Shown: positions 32,916 through 41,487 of the stretch, in pieces | Layout of the letters: each line of letters opens with the position of its first letter | Position numbering within the stretch: the first letter of the stretch is position 1 | Assembly (NCBI GenBank): GCA_009703125.1 | Contig: WLGS01000003.1 | Location: 1-58,119, forward strand | Source of the DNA: Actinomycetota bacterium | GTDB taxonomy: Bacteria; Actinomycetota; Acidimicrobiia; Acidimicrobiales; Ilumatobacteraceae | Direction: 5' to 3' | DNA length: 58,119 bases | Program-made: the position numbers and the translations under genes | The notes under the pieces: generated by a model | Told to the model about the DNA's origin: nothing | What the model saw: the letters and a program-made list of their open reading frames with translations, nothing else | Database searches by the model: none

Positions 32916-34286
32916 TCAGAGAGCTCGCCAAATCCAAGGTGCTCGCATACCAATTGGGTCGGAAGCAGAAGCGGCCTGTATTGATTGAAACCATTCGCTC
33001 AATGAGAGTCTGTTCAAGATTCGATTGACATGGGCATGTTCTGCGGTGGTACTGGAGGTGAGGTCGTAACCGCTTTGCAGCGCATGCATCACAGCGTCGT
33101 GCAACTCAGGCGCTAGTTCTTGGGCTGAACGTGAGAACCGAAGGAATTCAGCAAAATCATTCCATTGGGCACAATCCCCTCCTTGTGTGGGCAGCAGTCC
33201 CCCACATGCCGTCTCTACAAGTTGTGAATAGTCAAACATCTGTGAATCAACGAGTGCAATCCGAGCATTAGCCACTATTTCCTGACATCGCTCAGTGTCT
33301 CTCATTGCGTTCAAAACTTCGTCCATATTGGAAAAGTCTCGATTGAGTGGAACGTAATCGCGCCAAGGTTCCAACACGCCAAGGTAATCATCTCGTTCCA
33401 AAATCTGACATGTGCCTGCCATTGAGGCTTCGAACAATCTCGGGCTAATGGCCGTGAATTGATGTTTCATGTCTTTGCCCTTGAAACACTTTTGCTCAAT
33501 CTCATCAAAAGATGCCTCTGGATGACGAGCAAGATATGCCTGAACCTTCGTATGTGTAAGACCATAGGGATCGTGCAAGCTCGCGCCACCTTTCATTCCC
33601 ACGGTGAACTTGCAGGATGAAAGAAACTCGAACCACGCAGCACCAATGAATGAGTCTTCTACTCGGGTGGAGACATCTACATTGAGGCCGGCATTCTTGG
33701 CGGCACTTGCCATTGTGACCGCTTGACGAGCTTTTGCCTGAGCGAGTCTGCCGAGGTGCGGAGGCATGTCCCGCACGCGTTGACCTAGATCAATCGAACG
33801 ATCACGCAATAAAGAGGTACGGGGAACGGGTCCAGACTTCACATACCCCGTCAGTGCGGTACGAAACTCTTTATGTTTAATGCTCCGTGGATAGAGAACA
33901 TCGAGATCATTATCAATCGGTGTCAAGATGCGATCAACGTTCCAATCCATACACCAGTTATCAAGGTGTTTGTTAGCCCAGAAATCATCCTGTGCAATCG
34001 CCACAACTTTGCCTGCACGCTGAGCAATCTTTTTATGGCGATTTTTTATAAACGGCCACAGCGGTGTGAACCTGTAATTCAGAAAGTCATAGTTGATGAC
34101 GAATACATCGGGAGAGATGTTTTCATACTCTGCAGGTAGTGGCTGTTGAAAGTGCAGATACTGAACATCTGCTTCGGGGAGATGTTCACGAAAACTGTCC
34201 AAATGATCAATAGTTGTTTGCCTACTCGTAGGTCGTAGTGCATGCATTACTAATACTTTTGGCCGCGAAGTGTTATTCGTATTCAT
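32916..34286 (-). CDS. Putative glycosyltransferase, CgeB-like paralogue C
   Basis: A 456-residue protein, closest to paralogue A: VLVMHALRPTSRQTTIDHL at the N-terminus, SIDLGQRVRDMPPHLG, VDVSTRVEDSFIGAAWFEFL, MKGGASLHDPYG, and TAISPRLFEASMAGTCQILE near 290, then EPWRDYVPLNRDFSNMDEV. The last 100 residues are helical and specific to this copy. The ATG at 34286 follows the stop of the 97-residue gene by two bases; an upstream in-frame extension to 34385 would run across that gene and is rejected. Probably co-translated with it. Confidence 0.65.
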   Translation of the reverse strand: MNTNNTSRPKVLVMHALRPTSRQTTIDHLDSFREHLPEADVQYLHFQQPLPAEYENISPDVFVINYDFLNYRFTPLWPFIKNRHKKIAQRAGKVVAIAQDDFWANKHLDNWCMDWNVDRILTPIDNDLDVLYPRSIKHKEFRTALTGYVKSGPVPRTSLLRDRSIDLGQRVRDMPPHLGRLAQAKARQAVTMASAAKNAGLNVDVSTRVEDSFIGAAWFEFLSSCKFTVGMKGGASLHDPYGLTHTKVQAYLARHPEASFDEIEQKCFKGKDMKHQFTAISPRLFEASMAGTCQILERDDYLGVLEPWRDYVPLNRDFSNMDEVLNAMRDTERCQEIVANARIALVDSQMFDYSQLVETACGGLLPTQGGDCAQWNDFAEFLRFSRSAQELAPELHDAVMHALQSGYDLTSSTTAEHAHVNRILNRLSLSEWFQSIQAASASDPIGMRAPWIWRAL

Positions 34287-34288
34287 AG

Positions 34289-34582
34289 TTAGTACATCTG
34301 GTGATGAAGGCCACTGCTGCGAAGAAGTCGTGAGGCAAGTTTTGGAAACAAAAGAACTGCGCGTTGACCTACATATTGTGCCCAAGCGGGTAAAAACATG
34401 GTGAGTCGAACCAATCCATGTTGGCCTGGCACCGGAGCAACTTCTAGTGCGCTCTTCACACGTGTTGCTAAATCTGCATCAATTGTTCCGTCTGGAAGCG
34501 ATGATGCCCACAAAAGTTCGCCACGATGATGCGTAAGGATTGCACTGCATACTCGTAACTGAATGTGGTCTCGCTCATCCAT
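34289..34582 (-). CDS. Small protein between wecB and paralogue C
   Basis: A 97-residue protein of no known family. It opens MDERDHIQLRVCSAILTHH, has DADLATRVKSALEVAP in the middle and ends with a basic, hydrophobic helix (AWAQYVGQRAVLLFPKLASR). The ATG at 34582 lies eight bases inside the wecB end, and the stop is two bases before the next ATG; this tight packing is the main evidence. A longer frame from 34726 would lie inside wecB and is not believable. It stands before paralogue C as the 52-residue gene stands before paralogue A. Confidence 0.5.
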   Translation of the reverse strand: MDERDHIQLRVCSAILTHHRGELLWASSLPDGTIDADLATRVKSALEVAPVPGQHGLVRLTMFLPAWAQYVGQRAVLLFPKLASRLLRSSGLHHQMY

Positions 34583-35645
34583 GAACAAGTGCTTCTTCCA
34601 TTGCGCGCACAGCGCGCGCCGCAGCAATGCCCATGCCATAAGGATGCTCAGTTGGTTTGGCGTACGACTTGTTGAGTACTTCGTCAATGGTAAGCACGCA
34701 CTCTGCGTCCAACACATTCCAACCAAGAGTGACCGTCTCTACCCACTCTGTCTCGGTGCGCACGGTGATGCATGGTGTGCGTAACAGAAAAGCCTCTTTC
34801 TGCAACCCACCAGAATCGGTGACTACACCTTTCGCATTTAAGACTGCATGCATGAGTTGTGGATAGGAAAGTGGATCAAATACTGAGATATTGCCTTGTG
34901 TTAGTTGTAGTCCAAATTCTTCTGCTTTTGCTTTAAGCCGAGGGTGCGCAAGAAGACGCACTGGCACTGTCGACGCAGCCAAGTACGCAAGAATCTTGCT
35001 TAAGCGTTGAGCATCATCGGTGTTTTCTTGGCGGTGAATAGTAGAGACAACGTACTCACCTTCCACATTCCAACCATTAGGCATCTTTGGAGCGGATTGT
35101 TGTACTCGATCACGAGTGGAGTAACACACATCTGTCATCACATCACCCACCACAACAGTGCGGCCAGATAAACCTTCGGTGGCAAGATGTTGTGCCGCCA
35201 CATCTGTGGGTGCTAACAAAAGATCTGCTGCGTGATCAGTGAGTACTCGGTTGTGTTCTTCAGGCATTTGACGATTGAACGATCTCAATCCGGCCTCTAG
35301 ATGTGCGAGGCGCTGATGAATCTTTACTGCAGCAATTGATGCAGCAAGAGTGGAATTGGTATCTCCATAGACCAACACCCAATCTGGTGTGTGACGGAGG
35401 AAAGACTCTTCCAGCAATTCCAACATGGCTGCGGTTTGTCGGCCATGCGCGGCTGACCCGACCGCCAAGTTTTCATCCGGATGAGGAATGCCGAGATCTT
35501 CAAAGAAGATGTCGGACATGTCACGGTCGTAATGTTGGCCGGTGTGCACGATGATGTGCTGATGCCCAGCCGCCACTAGGGCATGGTGGATTGGTGCCAG
35601 TTTTACAAACTGAGGCCGTGCGCCAACAACACTTAGAACTCGCAC
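34575..35645 (-). CDS. wbpI: UDP-N-acetylglucosamine 2-epimerase family (WbpI/WecB)
   Basis: A 356-residue non-hydrolysing 2-epimerase. GARPQFVKLAPI at the N-terminus, HTGQHYDRDMSDIFFEDLGI near 35-54, VYGDTNSTLAA near 92, HLEAGLRSFNRQMPEEHNR near 115 and TIHRQENTD near 205 are family blocks. WecB acts on UDP-GlcNAc, WbpI on UDP-GlcNAc3NAcA; the MSDIFFEDLGI form fits both, and I prefer WbpI because the 3-acetamido and amidino enzymes are present. It starts with GTG behind a good ribosome site AGAGAGGTGA. It is divergent from the dehydrogenase at 35707. Confidence 0.85.
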   Translation of the reverse strand: MRVLSVVGARPQFVKLAPIHHALVAAGHQHIIVHTGQHYDRDMSDIFFEDLGIPHPDENLAVGSAAHGRQTAAMLELLEESFLRHTPDWVLVYGDTNSTLAASIAAVKIHQRLAHLEAGLRSFNRQMPEEHNRVLTDHAADLLLAPTDVAAQHLATEGLSGRTVVVGDVMTDVCYSTRDRVQQSAPKMPNGWNVEGEYVVSTIHRQENTDDAQRLSKILAYLAASTVPVRLLAHPRLKAKAEEFGLQLTQGNISVFDPLSYPQLMHAVLNAKGVVTDSGGLQKEAFLLRTPCITVRTETEWVETVTLGWNVLDAECVLTIDEVLNKSYAKPTEHPYGMGIAAARAVRAMEEALVHG

Positions 35646-35659
35646 GCGTCACCTCTCTT
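35646..35659 (-). promoter_or_regulatory. Ribosome binding site of the 2-epimerase gene
   Basis: AGAGAGGTGA ends three to four bases before the GTG, one of the strongest Shine-Dalgarno sites here. It decides the GTG start at 35645. Confidence 0.6.
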
Positions 35660-35694
35660 TAATGCAACCTGAGCATTCTAGAAGCGCAATTGAG

Positions 35695-35700
35695 TAAGGT
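35695..35700 (+). promoter_or_regulatory. Probable -10 box TAAGGT for the HexNAc dehydrogenase
   Basis: TAAGGT, six bases, ATG at 35707, with no ribosome site. Confidence 0.5.
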
Positions 35701-35706
35701 TGCAGT

Positions 35707-36987
35707 ATGCAGATTGCCGTTGTCGCACTTGGAAAAATTGGGTTACCTCTCGCTGTTCAGTTCGCAGAAAAAGGACATTCCGTCATCGGATGCGATGTAA
35801 ATGCGCACACGGTGGAGTTGGTGAACACAGGCAAAGAACCATTTCCTGGTGAAACGCATCTGCAAGAGAAGTTGTCGGTGGTGGTAACGGATGGGACTCT
35901 TGTTGCTACCACCGACACTGCTTCGGCGGTAGCCAAGGCCGATGCAGTGGTGATTGTGGTGCCCCTTTTTGTGGATGCAGAGGGTGTCCCCGACTTTGGA
36001 TGGATGGACGCAGCTACTCGAGATGTTGCTAGTGGGTTGCGTAAAGGGGCCTTGGTGTCCTATGAGACCACTCTTCCTGTCGGAACAACGCGCAATCGAT
36101 TCGCAAAAATGCTCGAAGAAGGTAGTGGCCTCAAAGCCGGTGTCGATTTTCATCTTGCATTTAGCCCCGAGCGAGTTTTCACAGGTCGAGTCTTTGAGGA
36201 CTTACGCAGATACCCGAAGCTTGTGGGCGGGTTGACCGAAGCATGTGGCAAGGCAGCCGAAGATTTCTATTCCGCCGTATTGGACTTTGACGAGCGGCCC
36301 GATCTTCCGCGCCCAAACGGTGTGTGGAACTTGGGAAATCCAGAAGCCTCCGAGATGGCCAAGTTGGCCGAGACGACCTACCGCGATGTGAATATTGGCT
36401 TAGCGAACCAGTTCGCTTTGTTTGCACAACAGAACGACATCGACGTGTATGCAGTGATTGATGCTTGCAACAGCCAACCCTTTAGCCATATACATAGGCC
36501 CGGTATTGCAGTCGGTGGACACTGCATACCTATATATCCGCGCATGTATCTCTGGAATGATCCTTCGGCCACGGTCGTGCGTGCTGCACGAGAGGCGAAT
36601 GCCCAGATGCCTGTTCATTCCGTGAGCCGACTAGAGGAAGTTTTTGGGTCTGTAGCTGGAAAGAAAGTTGTGGTACTTGGTGCTGCATATAGAGGTGGCG
36701 TGAAAGAGACTGCGTTTTCTGGAGTGTTTCCTACCGTTGACGACCTAAAGCGTCGCGGTGCATCTGTTGTGGTGCATGACCCGATGTATACGGATGATGA
36801 ATTGCGGCATGAAGGTTTCGAGCCGTTTCATTTTGGCGAATCTGCAGATGCTGCGATCTTGCAAGCAGATCATGCTGAATACGTTCATCTCACAAAATCT
36901 GATTTGCCTGGTGTGACTGTGTTGCTCGATGGTCGCAATCACGTAAAGTCCGCACAAGACATAAAGATTGTCTCACTAGGTCGTTAA
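35707..36987 (+). CDS. wbpA: UDP-N-acetyl-hexosamine 6-dehydrogenase (WbpA/WecC)
   Basis: A 426-residue NAD-dependent dehydrogenase. Rossmann start IAVVALGKIGLPLAVQFAEKG; catalytic Cys273 in VGGHCIPIYP, the form that marks UDP-HexNAc dehydrogenases as against GGSCFPKD of the ugd gene at 3090; FSPERVFTG near 152. It makes UDP-GlcNAcA (WbpA) or UDP-ManNAcA (WecC). With WbpB, E, D and I homologues nearby the WbpA role fits best; pairing with the divergent 2-epimerase alone would also allow UDP-ManNAcA. The first Gly-x-Gly loop reads GKIG after AL, slightly unusual but seen in the family. Confidence 0.88.
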   Translation: MQIAVVALGKIGLPLAVQFAEKGHSVIGCDVNAHTVELVNTGKEPFPGETHLQEKLSVVVTDGTLVATTDTASAVAKADAVVIVVPLFVDAEGVPDFGWMDAATRDVASGLRKGALVSYETTLPVGTTRNRFAKMLEEGSGLKAGVDFHLAFSPERVFTGRVFEDLRRYPKLVGGLTEACGKAAEDFYSAVLDFDERPDLPRPNGVWNLGNPEASEMAKLAETTYRDVNIGLANQFALFAQQNDIDVYAVIDACNSQPFSHIHRPGIAVGGHCIPIYPRMYLWNDPSATVVRAAREANAQMPVHSVSRLEEVFGSVAGKKVVVLGAAYRGGVKETAFSGVFPTVDDLKRRGASVVVHDPMYTDDELRHEGFEPFHFGESADAAILQADHAEYVHLTKSDLPGVTVLLDGRNHVKSAQDIKIVSLGR

Positions 36988-36990
36988 CAG

Positions 36991-37713
36991 TTACGAGTGA
37001 AACGGTTGCAGTTTTTTATGCAGCCGAAGAAAAGCCACTCCTAGACCTTTCAGAGTGAATCGTGCTGCAGCAGTTGCACTTGCGGTTGACTCACCATTGG
37101 CGCGTGGCAATAAACCTGCAGGTGTTTCAACAACTGTGTAACCCGCACGACCTGCAGCAATGACAGCTTCGTAGGTGTCACCGAGATAATTGTTGGCAAA
37201 ATGCAATGAGAATTGCTCGAGTAGCGGCTGTCGAATGATGCGAAAACCGGATGTTGAATCTGTGATGGGTGTACCCGTTGCTGCGGTAGCACTTTGTGAC
37301 AACACTCGCATCGCCAGTCGACGAACTCCCGACACATCCATCTGGCCTGCACTATCTACAAATCTGCTTCCGATGACCATATGTGCGCCCGAATCATTCG
37401 CAGCTGATATCAAAGCCTCAATCTCATCGGGAGGATGTTGACCATCTGCATCAACTTGAATAGCGGCCTCATAATTGTGTTGGCACGCATATTTGAACCC
37501 CGCACGTAATGCACCACCTACACCTAAGTTGATAGGTAATTCAAGAACGTGTGATCCTTCATGTTTCCCAATGCTTGCTGTCTCATCAGTTGAGCCATCA
37601 CTAATGAGCAGCACGTTGTACTTCAGTTCAAGCAATTCACGAAGTACTGAACCCACAGATGCCTGTTCATTGAATGCTGGCACGATGATGAGAACATTTG
37701 ACTTATTGAGCAT
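36991..37713 (-). CDS. GT2 glycosyltransferase, polyprenol-phosphate sugar synthase type
   Basis: A 240-residue GT-A enzyme: IIVPAFNEQASVGSVL, LISDGSTDETA, VDADGQHPPDEI (DxD) and IGSRFVDSAG, then DSTSGFRIIRQPLL. The family loads a sugar on undecaprenyl or dolichol-type phosphate for use by GT-C enzymes. No C-terminal membrane helices are present. It is followed upstream by a DUF2304 gene, a pairing common in actinobacteria. ATG at 37713 is used; a TTG at 37728 with TACTCT eight bases before it is possible. It ends three bases from the convergent dehydrogenase gene. Confidence 0.85.
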   Translation of the reverse strand: MLNKSNVLIIVPAFNEQASVGSVLRELLELKYNVLLISDGSTDETASIGKHEGSHVLELPINLGVGGALRAGFKYACQHNYEAAIQVDADGQHPPDEIEALISAANDSGAHMVIGSRFVDSAGQMDVSGVRRLAMRVLSQSATAATGTPITDSTSGFRIIRQPLLEQFSLHFANNYLGDTYEAVIAAGRAGYTVVETPAGLLPRANGESTASATAAARFTLKGLGVAFLRLHKKLQPFHS

Positions 37714-37800
37714 TGGGGGAACTTTCAACCATGAAAAGAGTACAGGCGCGATAAAGAGTTCTTTGATAGTCGCTTTATAGGACTCACCTATCCGACATAT

Positions 37801-38160
37801 CTACTTATGTTTGTCTTCTAATTCATGAAGTTCTAAACGCAAATACGCTGCCTCTTCGGCCAATGTGCGCACTTGTTCTTGCAAACCCGAGATACTGATG
37901 GATAGTTGCACACACAACGTGACTAACAAGATCACTGCCCCTACACCGAGAAATGCTGCAGGGCTCAAACTGAGTTGATCCGCCAGAGGCTCAGCTAGCG
38001 GCAAGATCACACCCGCAATCACACCTATCCCACCCAGAACCATCCAGCCCACGGTGTAGCGAAAGCTCAACTTTTGTTTACGGCCCAGCCTGTACACAAC
38101 TACAACAAATACAAGACTCGCAAGCGCGGCAAAAATTGTCTGTGTGGTTTGAGGACTCAT
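37801..38160 (-). CDS. DUF2304 membrane protein
   Basis: A 119-residue protein with three hydrophobic helices (about 7-25, 38-58, 66-90) and a C-terminal coiled coil (LQEQVRTLAEEAAYLRLELHELE). The internal RKQKLSFRYTVGWMVLG stretch is the DUF2304 signature. Such proteins stand next to polyprenol-phosphate glycosyltransferases and are thought to anchor or assist them at the membrane; the activity is not known. The neighbour at 36991 is such an enzyme, 87 bases downstream. Confidence 0.8.
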   Translation of the reverse strand: MSPQTTQTIFAALASLVFVVVVYRLGRKQKLSFRYTVGWMVLGGIGVIAGVILPLAEPLADQLSLSPAAFLGVGAVILLVTLCVQLSISISGLQEQVRTLAEEAAYLRLELHELEDKHK

Positions 38161-38220
38161 CGGTATCTATTCTTCACGAAAAAAGACTGCCCAAGTGACA
38201 TCTGTGAAAACACCTTTTTG

Positions 38221-38303
38221 TGCGCGAGGGGGGACTTGAACCCCCACGTCCTTACGAACACTGGCACCTGAAGCCAGCGCGTCTGCCATTCCGCCACTCG
38301 CGC
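38221..38303 (-). tRNA. tRNA-Leu (anticodon CAG)
   Basis: An 83-base type II tRNA. Acceptor arms GCGCGAG and CTCGCGC pair fully with A as discriminator; the anticodon stem CTGGC/GCCAG encloses the loop TTCAGGT with CAG at 38270-38268; a long variable arm (TGTTCGTAAGGACG region) and a T-arm GGGGGTTCAAGTCCCCC follow. CCA is not encoded. On the minus strand TAGCGT (38322-38317) lies 13 bases before the mature 5' end and may be its -10 box. It reads the CUG codon. tRNA genes can be integration targets, but no repeated 3' part was noticed nearby. Confidence 0.95.
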
Positions 38304-38348
38304 GAGTAGGTAGACAACGCTAACAATGGCTACGCAATAGACCAACCC

Positions 38349-39035
38349 TTACGGGCCTTTGGTAACCGCAATATATTGGTAGGCCAACAATGATTTCCAT
38401 GCACGAGCCGTAAAAGCGTTGAATTCCAGAATTGCCCGCAGTGGCTTTACTTTGCGAAGTACGGGCAATACCTCTTCTATAGGGGCTGGCGTGGCACCCA
38501 AATGGACAATTTCCAGATTCGCCTGAGCAATCATCTCTCGAAGGGACCGCTTTGTATAGAAGTGGAGATGGGTGCGATCAAGAATGCCGCGATCGGTGTA
38601 GTTAAAAGATCCCAGCAATAACTGCAACCGCACTGTGAGGTGGGCCACGTTAGGAATGGAAATCACAATCCGGCCACCTGGGTTCAAACGATTCTTGGCC
38701 AAGGTAAGTACTTCAAGCGGCGCCACAAAATGCTCCAGTACATCGGCAAACACAATCACATCAAATGTGTCGGTCATGTTGCTCAATGCAGACTCAGCTG
38801 TTCCCACAATCATTGAGATACCAGCCTCTTGGGCAGCTTGTGCATCTTGAGGGTCATACTCAATGCCAGTGACTTTCCAGCCTTGCTTCTGTAATGCAGT
38901 AGAAAGATGCCCGCGCGCACATCCCACATCTAATAGTTGTTGGCCATTGCCATCTCCGCACACCGTGAGTATCTGTGAATGACTTGAATGCCGATCTGAT
39001 TTAACCGGGTAGCGCTCAGCAATGGAATTGCTCAC
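38349..39035 (-). CDS. SAM-dependent methyltransferase
   Basis: A 228-residue class I methyltransferase: [16 protein letters not shown] near residue 34, [27 protein letters not shown] near 95 and [17 protein letters not shown]. The stretch [21 protein letters not shown] is typical of methyltransferases coupled to glycan glycosyltransferases. It starts with GTG, overlapping the stop of the GT2 gene (GTGA), so the two are produced together. The target is probably the same lipid-linked sugar. Confidence 0.83.
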   Translation of the reverse strand: MSNSIAERYPVKSDRHSSHSQILTVCGDGNGQQLLDVGCARGHLSTALQKQGWKVTGIEYDPQDAQAAQEAGISMIVGTAESALSNMTDTFDVIVFADVLEHFVAPLEVLTLAKNRLNPGGRIVISIPNVAHLTVRLQLLLGSFNYTDRGILDRTHLHFYTKRSLREMIAQANLEIVHLGATPAPIEEVLPVLRKVKPLRAILEFNAFTARAWKSLLAYQYIAVTKGP

Positions 39036-39838
39036 GAGAGTCTCGCCTCTCTGATCTTCTTAAAGCCTTTGAATTTCGCATCACGCGAGAGACCGAACTT
39101 GCATAAGTAATAGGTGCCGATTGCAGCTAACCCGCCTACGCCATAACGAACACTGCGGCTGAAGTTGATAGACGACGCTTCATCCATGTACCGCACAGGT
39201 ACTGGCACGTCGCCAATGCGGAAGCCATATGCAACTGCCTGCACTAAGAATTGCTGATCGAAGGCAAAGTCTTCGGAGTTTTCATGAAAGGGAACTGTCT
39301 CGAGAAGCTCGCGTGAGTATGCGCGAAAGCCGCTGTGAAAGTCTCCAATGGATTGACCAAGAATGAAGTTCTCTAAGAAAGTGGACAGTCGATTGATGAA
39401 GTACTTCCACTTAGGCATTCCTCCAGAGAGTGCTTCTTGCCGAGTGCGAATGCGATTGCCTAAAACCATGTCGCAGATGTCGTACTGAATAAGTTCAGCC
39501 ATGATTAATGAGACGCGAGAGTCGTATTGATAATCGGGATGCAACATGATGACAATGTCTGCTCCACGATCTAGAGCTGCGCGGTAACACGTCTTCTGGT
39601 TTCCGCCGTATCCGCGGTTCTTCTCATGCTGAATGACTTGAATTCCCAAAGAACGCGCAATCTCTACGGTCTTGTCCTTAGATCCGTCATCCACCAGAAT
39701 CACTTGGCCTTTAAGGGCTTCGGGAATGTCGTCAAAGGTTTGTTTTAGTGTGGCTTCGGCGTTGTAGGCCGGCATCACAATCCAGATGTTGGAGTGGGTA
39801 TCCCCACGCGAGGCGTTGTTGTTGGACATGGAACTCAT
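39032..39838 (-). CDS. GT2 glycosyltransferase, polyprenol-phosphate type
   Basis: A 268-residue GT-A enzyme with [55 protein letters not shown] (in place of DxD) and [17 protein letters not shown], then [13 protein letters not shown]. This set marks the branch that transfers sugars to polyprenol phosphate. A hydrophobic C-terminal stretch ([17 protein letters not shown]) may touch the membrane. Its first codons ATGAGTTCCATG mirror those of the divergent gene, forming a 10-bp inverted repeat. Confidence 0.85.
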   Translation of the reverse strand: MSSMSNNNASRGDTHSNIWIVMPAYNAEATLKQTFDDIPEALKGQVILVDDGSKDKTVEIARSLGIQVIQHEKNRGYGGNQKTCYRAALDRGADIVIMLHPDYQYDSRVSLIMAELIQYDICDMVLGNRIRTRQEALSGGMPKWKYFINRLSTFLENFILGQSIGDFHSGFRAYSRELLETVPFHENSEDFAFDQQFLVQAVAYGFRIGDVPVPVRYMDEASSINFSRSVRYGVGGLAAIGTYYLCKFGLSRDAKFKGFKKIREARLS

Positions 39839-39873
39839 ATTCGGTCAGACTCTGTAGGCAGTCTATGAGTTCC
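39830..39873. repeat. 10-bp perfect inverted repeat over two divergent start codons
   Basis: GGAACTCATA (39830-39839) and TATGAGTTCC (39864-39873) are exact inverted copies, 24 bases apart. Each arm contains the start codon and first two codons of one of the divergent genes. It could be a shared operator, an mRNA structure or a trace of inversion. Confidence 0.7.
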
Positions 39874-41487
39874 AGCATGTTCAATCGGTCAATTGATTTC
39901 CTCAAGCGAAAATGGCGTGAGACCCTTCTCGTCATTGTTCTTGTCTCTCAGGGTCTATTGGGAGTCATCCTGGGCATTCAACTCTTCTATCGAGCCGGTG
40001 TCTATTTCCTAGATGCGGGCTATTACATCTACACATTGGCTTCAGAGAATTTTGGGCAACAGCCTCCAGCCATTGGTGATGCCTGGGGTTCCACGTTGTA
40101 CGCAACACATATGTTGATTACCCCGTTGATAATCACCCAGGTCTTGCGCATCTTTGTCGACGAGCCACTTAACTTCATTGCTTTCCTAGGCATCCAGAAT
40201 TTCATTCTTTCGGTGGCCGGAGCCATGTTGATGATGGTCTCTTTCTGGCTCAATGGCGTGAAGCGCAACAAACTGATACTGCCTGGAATCATGGGAGCTT
40301 TGCTCTTGCCATTTACCAATGTGGGGCTTGGTTCGCTTCTCTACCCACACGTGGAACTCATAGGCACATCGCTGGCAGCAATTGCGGTGTTGCTCTTTGC
40401 ATTGCGATGGAACGCTGTTGGCGACAGGAAGATCTTTGTTGTAGCCATTGTGCTGCTAGTGCTTGGTCTACTTGCACGAGAAGATATTGGTGTACATCTT
40501 GCTGTCACGGTGAGCAGTGCTGTGGTGTGTTCGCAGTGGAGAAATCTGGGCAAGCAAGGACTCATCCGCGCATCATGGCTACTTGGTGCAGGTGTTGCTG
40601 CAGTTGCTGTGCTCATGGGGTATCAACGCTTTTTTGCAGATTCAAAGGGAGTGTTTGCACTCACTTATTCAGGCACACCCGCGTATGCCCACATTACATC
40701 TGTGTGGTACCTGCTTGATCGAGCGATGCATATGTTGTCGTCGCGACTTGATCTACTTGTGGGTCTTGCCGCTTTTGTGATGGCATTCTTTGTTCTTCGC
40801 AAGCGTGAATATCTTGCATTTCCTTTGGCGATGTTGCCATGGTTACTACTTAACCTCACTGCAATTGATCCTGCAAAAAACTCCATGGGTATTTACCATC
40901 TGTTCCCTGTGGTGTTGTACGCAACTGCACCAGTGCTGGCACTCACACTCTCTGGTAGGCGCGAAGAAGACGAGACCACTTCCCCATCACGAGGCTCTGT
41001 TCCTATGTATGCAACCTATGGAGTTGCTGTGCTGAGCTTGTTCTTGGGAGGTGTATCCGCAGCGCCTACCGGTGGAGGGAGCATCCTCACTTCTTTGCTG
41101 CGCCTACCGCCCATTTCTCCTGCAGGCATTACCGCAACACATACTGCGATTGAAGACTTCGCCGAGATTGGCATTGGAATCACCGTCGATGACGCCGTGA
41201 TGGCAATTCGTCCTGTAGAGCTGCGTGATACTCCATTGATTCCTGTGATTTCCGACAGCGGTGACTACAACTCTGCGTTGTTCTTCCCTCGTTACTATCT
41301 CGGGCATAAAGGCGTGCGGCAGTTACTGAAGGGGTGGTCGGATGCAAATAGACCCATCACTGTTACTTGTCTGCCTGGTGGATTAGTTCGCCTAGATGCC
41401 GCAGACCCAGAATTGCTTCCCATGGAACAAACTCCAGAGCGCAAGTTTGACCGTGCGCTGCGTTGTCATCCTTTTCCAAAGGACTAG
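39865..41487 (+). CDS. DUF2079-like multi-spanning membrane protein
   Basis: A 540-residue protein with about ten hydrophobic helices to residue 370 and a soluble C-terminal part of about 150 residues. After helix one comes FLDAGYYIYTLASENFGQQ, which has the acidic residue and pattern of the first outer loop in DUF2079/GT-C proteins, and THMLITPLI like the HxSPxl block. It therefore may be a glycosyltransferase using polyprenol-phosphate sugars from the GT2 enzymes nearby. ATG at 39865 (MSSSM) mirrors its divergent neighbour; a second ATG is at 39877. A longer frame from 39748 would run antisense through the neighbour and is rejected. Confidence 0.6.
   Translation: MSSSMFNRSIDFLKRKWRETLLVIVLVSQGLLGVILGIQLFYRAGVYFLDAGYYIYTLASENFGQQPPAIGDAWGSTLYATHMLITPLIITQVLRIFVDEPLNFIAFLGIQNFILSVAGAMLMMVSFWLNGVKRNKLILPGIMGALLLPFTNVGLGSLLYPHVELIGTSLAAIAVLLFALRWNAVGDRKIFVVAIVLLVLGLLAREDIGVHLAVTVSSAVVCSQWRNLGKQGLIRASWLLGAGVAAVAVLMGYQRFFADSKGVFALTYSGTPAYAHITSVWYLLDRAMHMLSSRLDLLVGLAAFVMAFFVLRKREYLAFPLAMLPWLLLNLTAIDPAKNSMGIYHLFPVVLYATAPVLALTLSGRREEDETTSPSRGSVPMYATYGVAVLSLFLGGVSAAPTGGGSILTSLLRLPPISPAGITATHTAIEDFAEIGIGITVDDAVMAIRPVELRDTPLIPVISDSGDYNSALFFPRYYLGHKGVRQLLKGWSDANRPITVTCLPGGLVRLDAADPELLPMEQTPERKFDRALRCHPFPKD

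Noticed and set aside
38221-38303. tRNA-Leu as integration site of an island
   Set aside because: No integrase gene and no repeated tRNA 3' end was seen; the glycan genes continue on both sides.
39748-39864. N-terminal extension of the DUF2079-like gene
   Set aside because: It runs antisense through the start of the GT2 gene and is Arg/Cys/Trp-rich, unlike a genuine N-terminus; the ATG at 39865 is at the mirrored start region.
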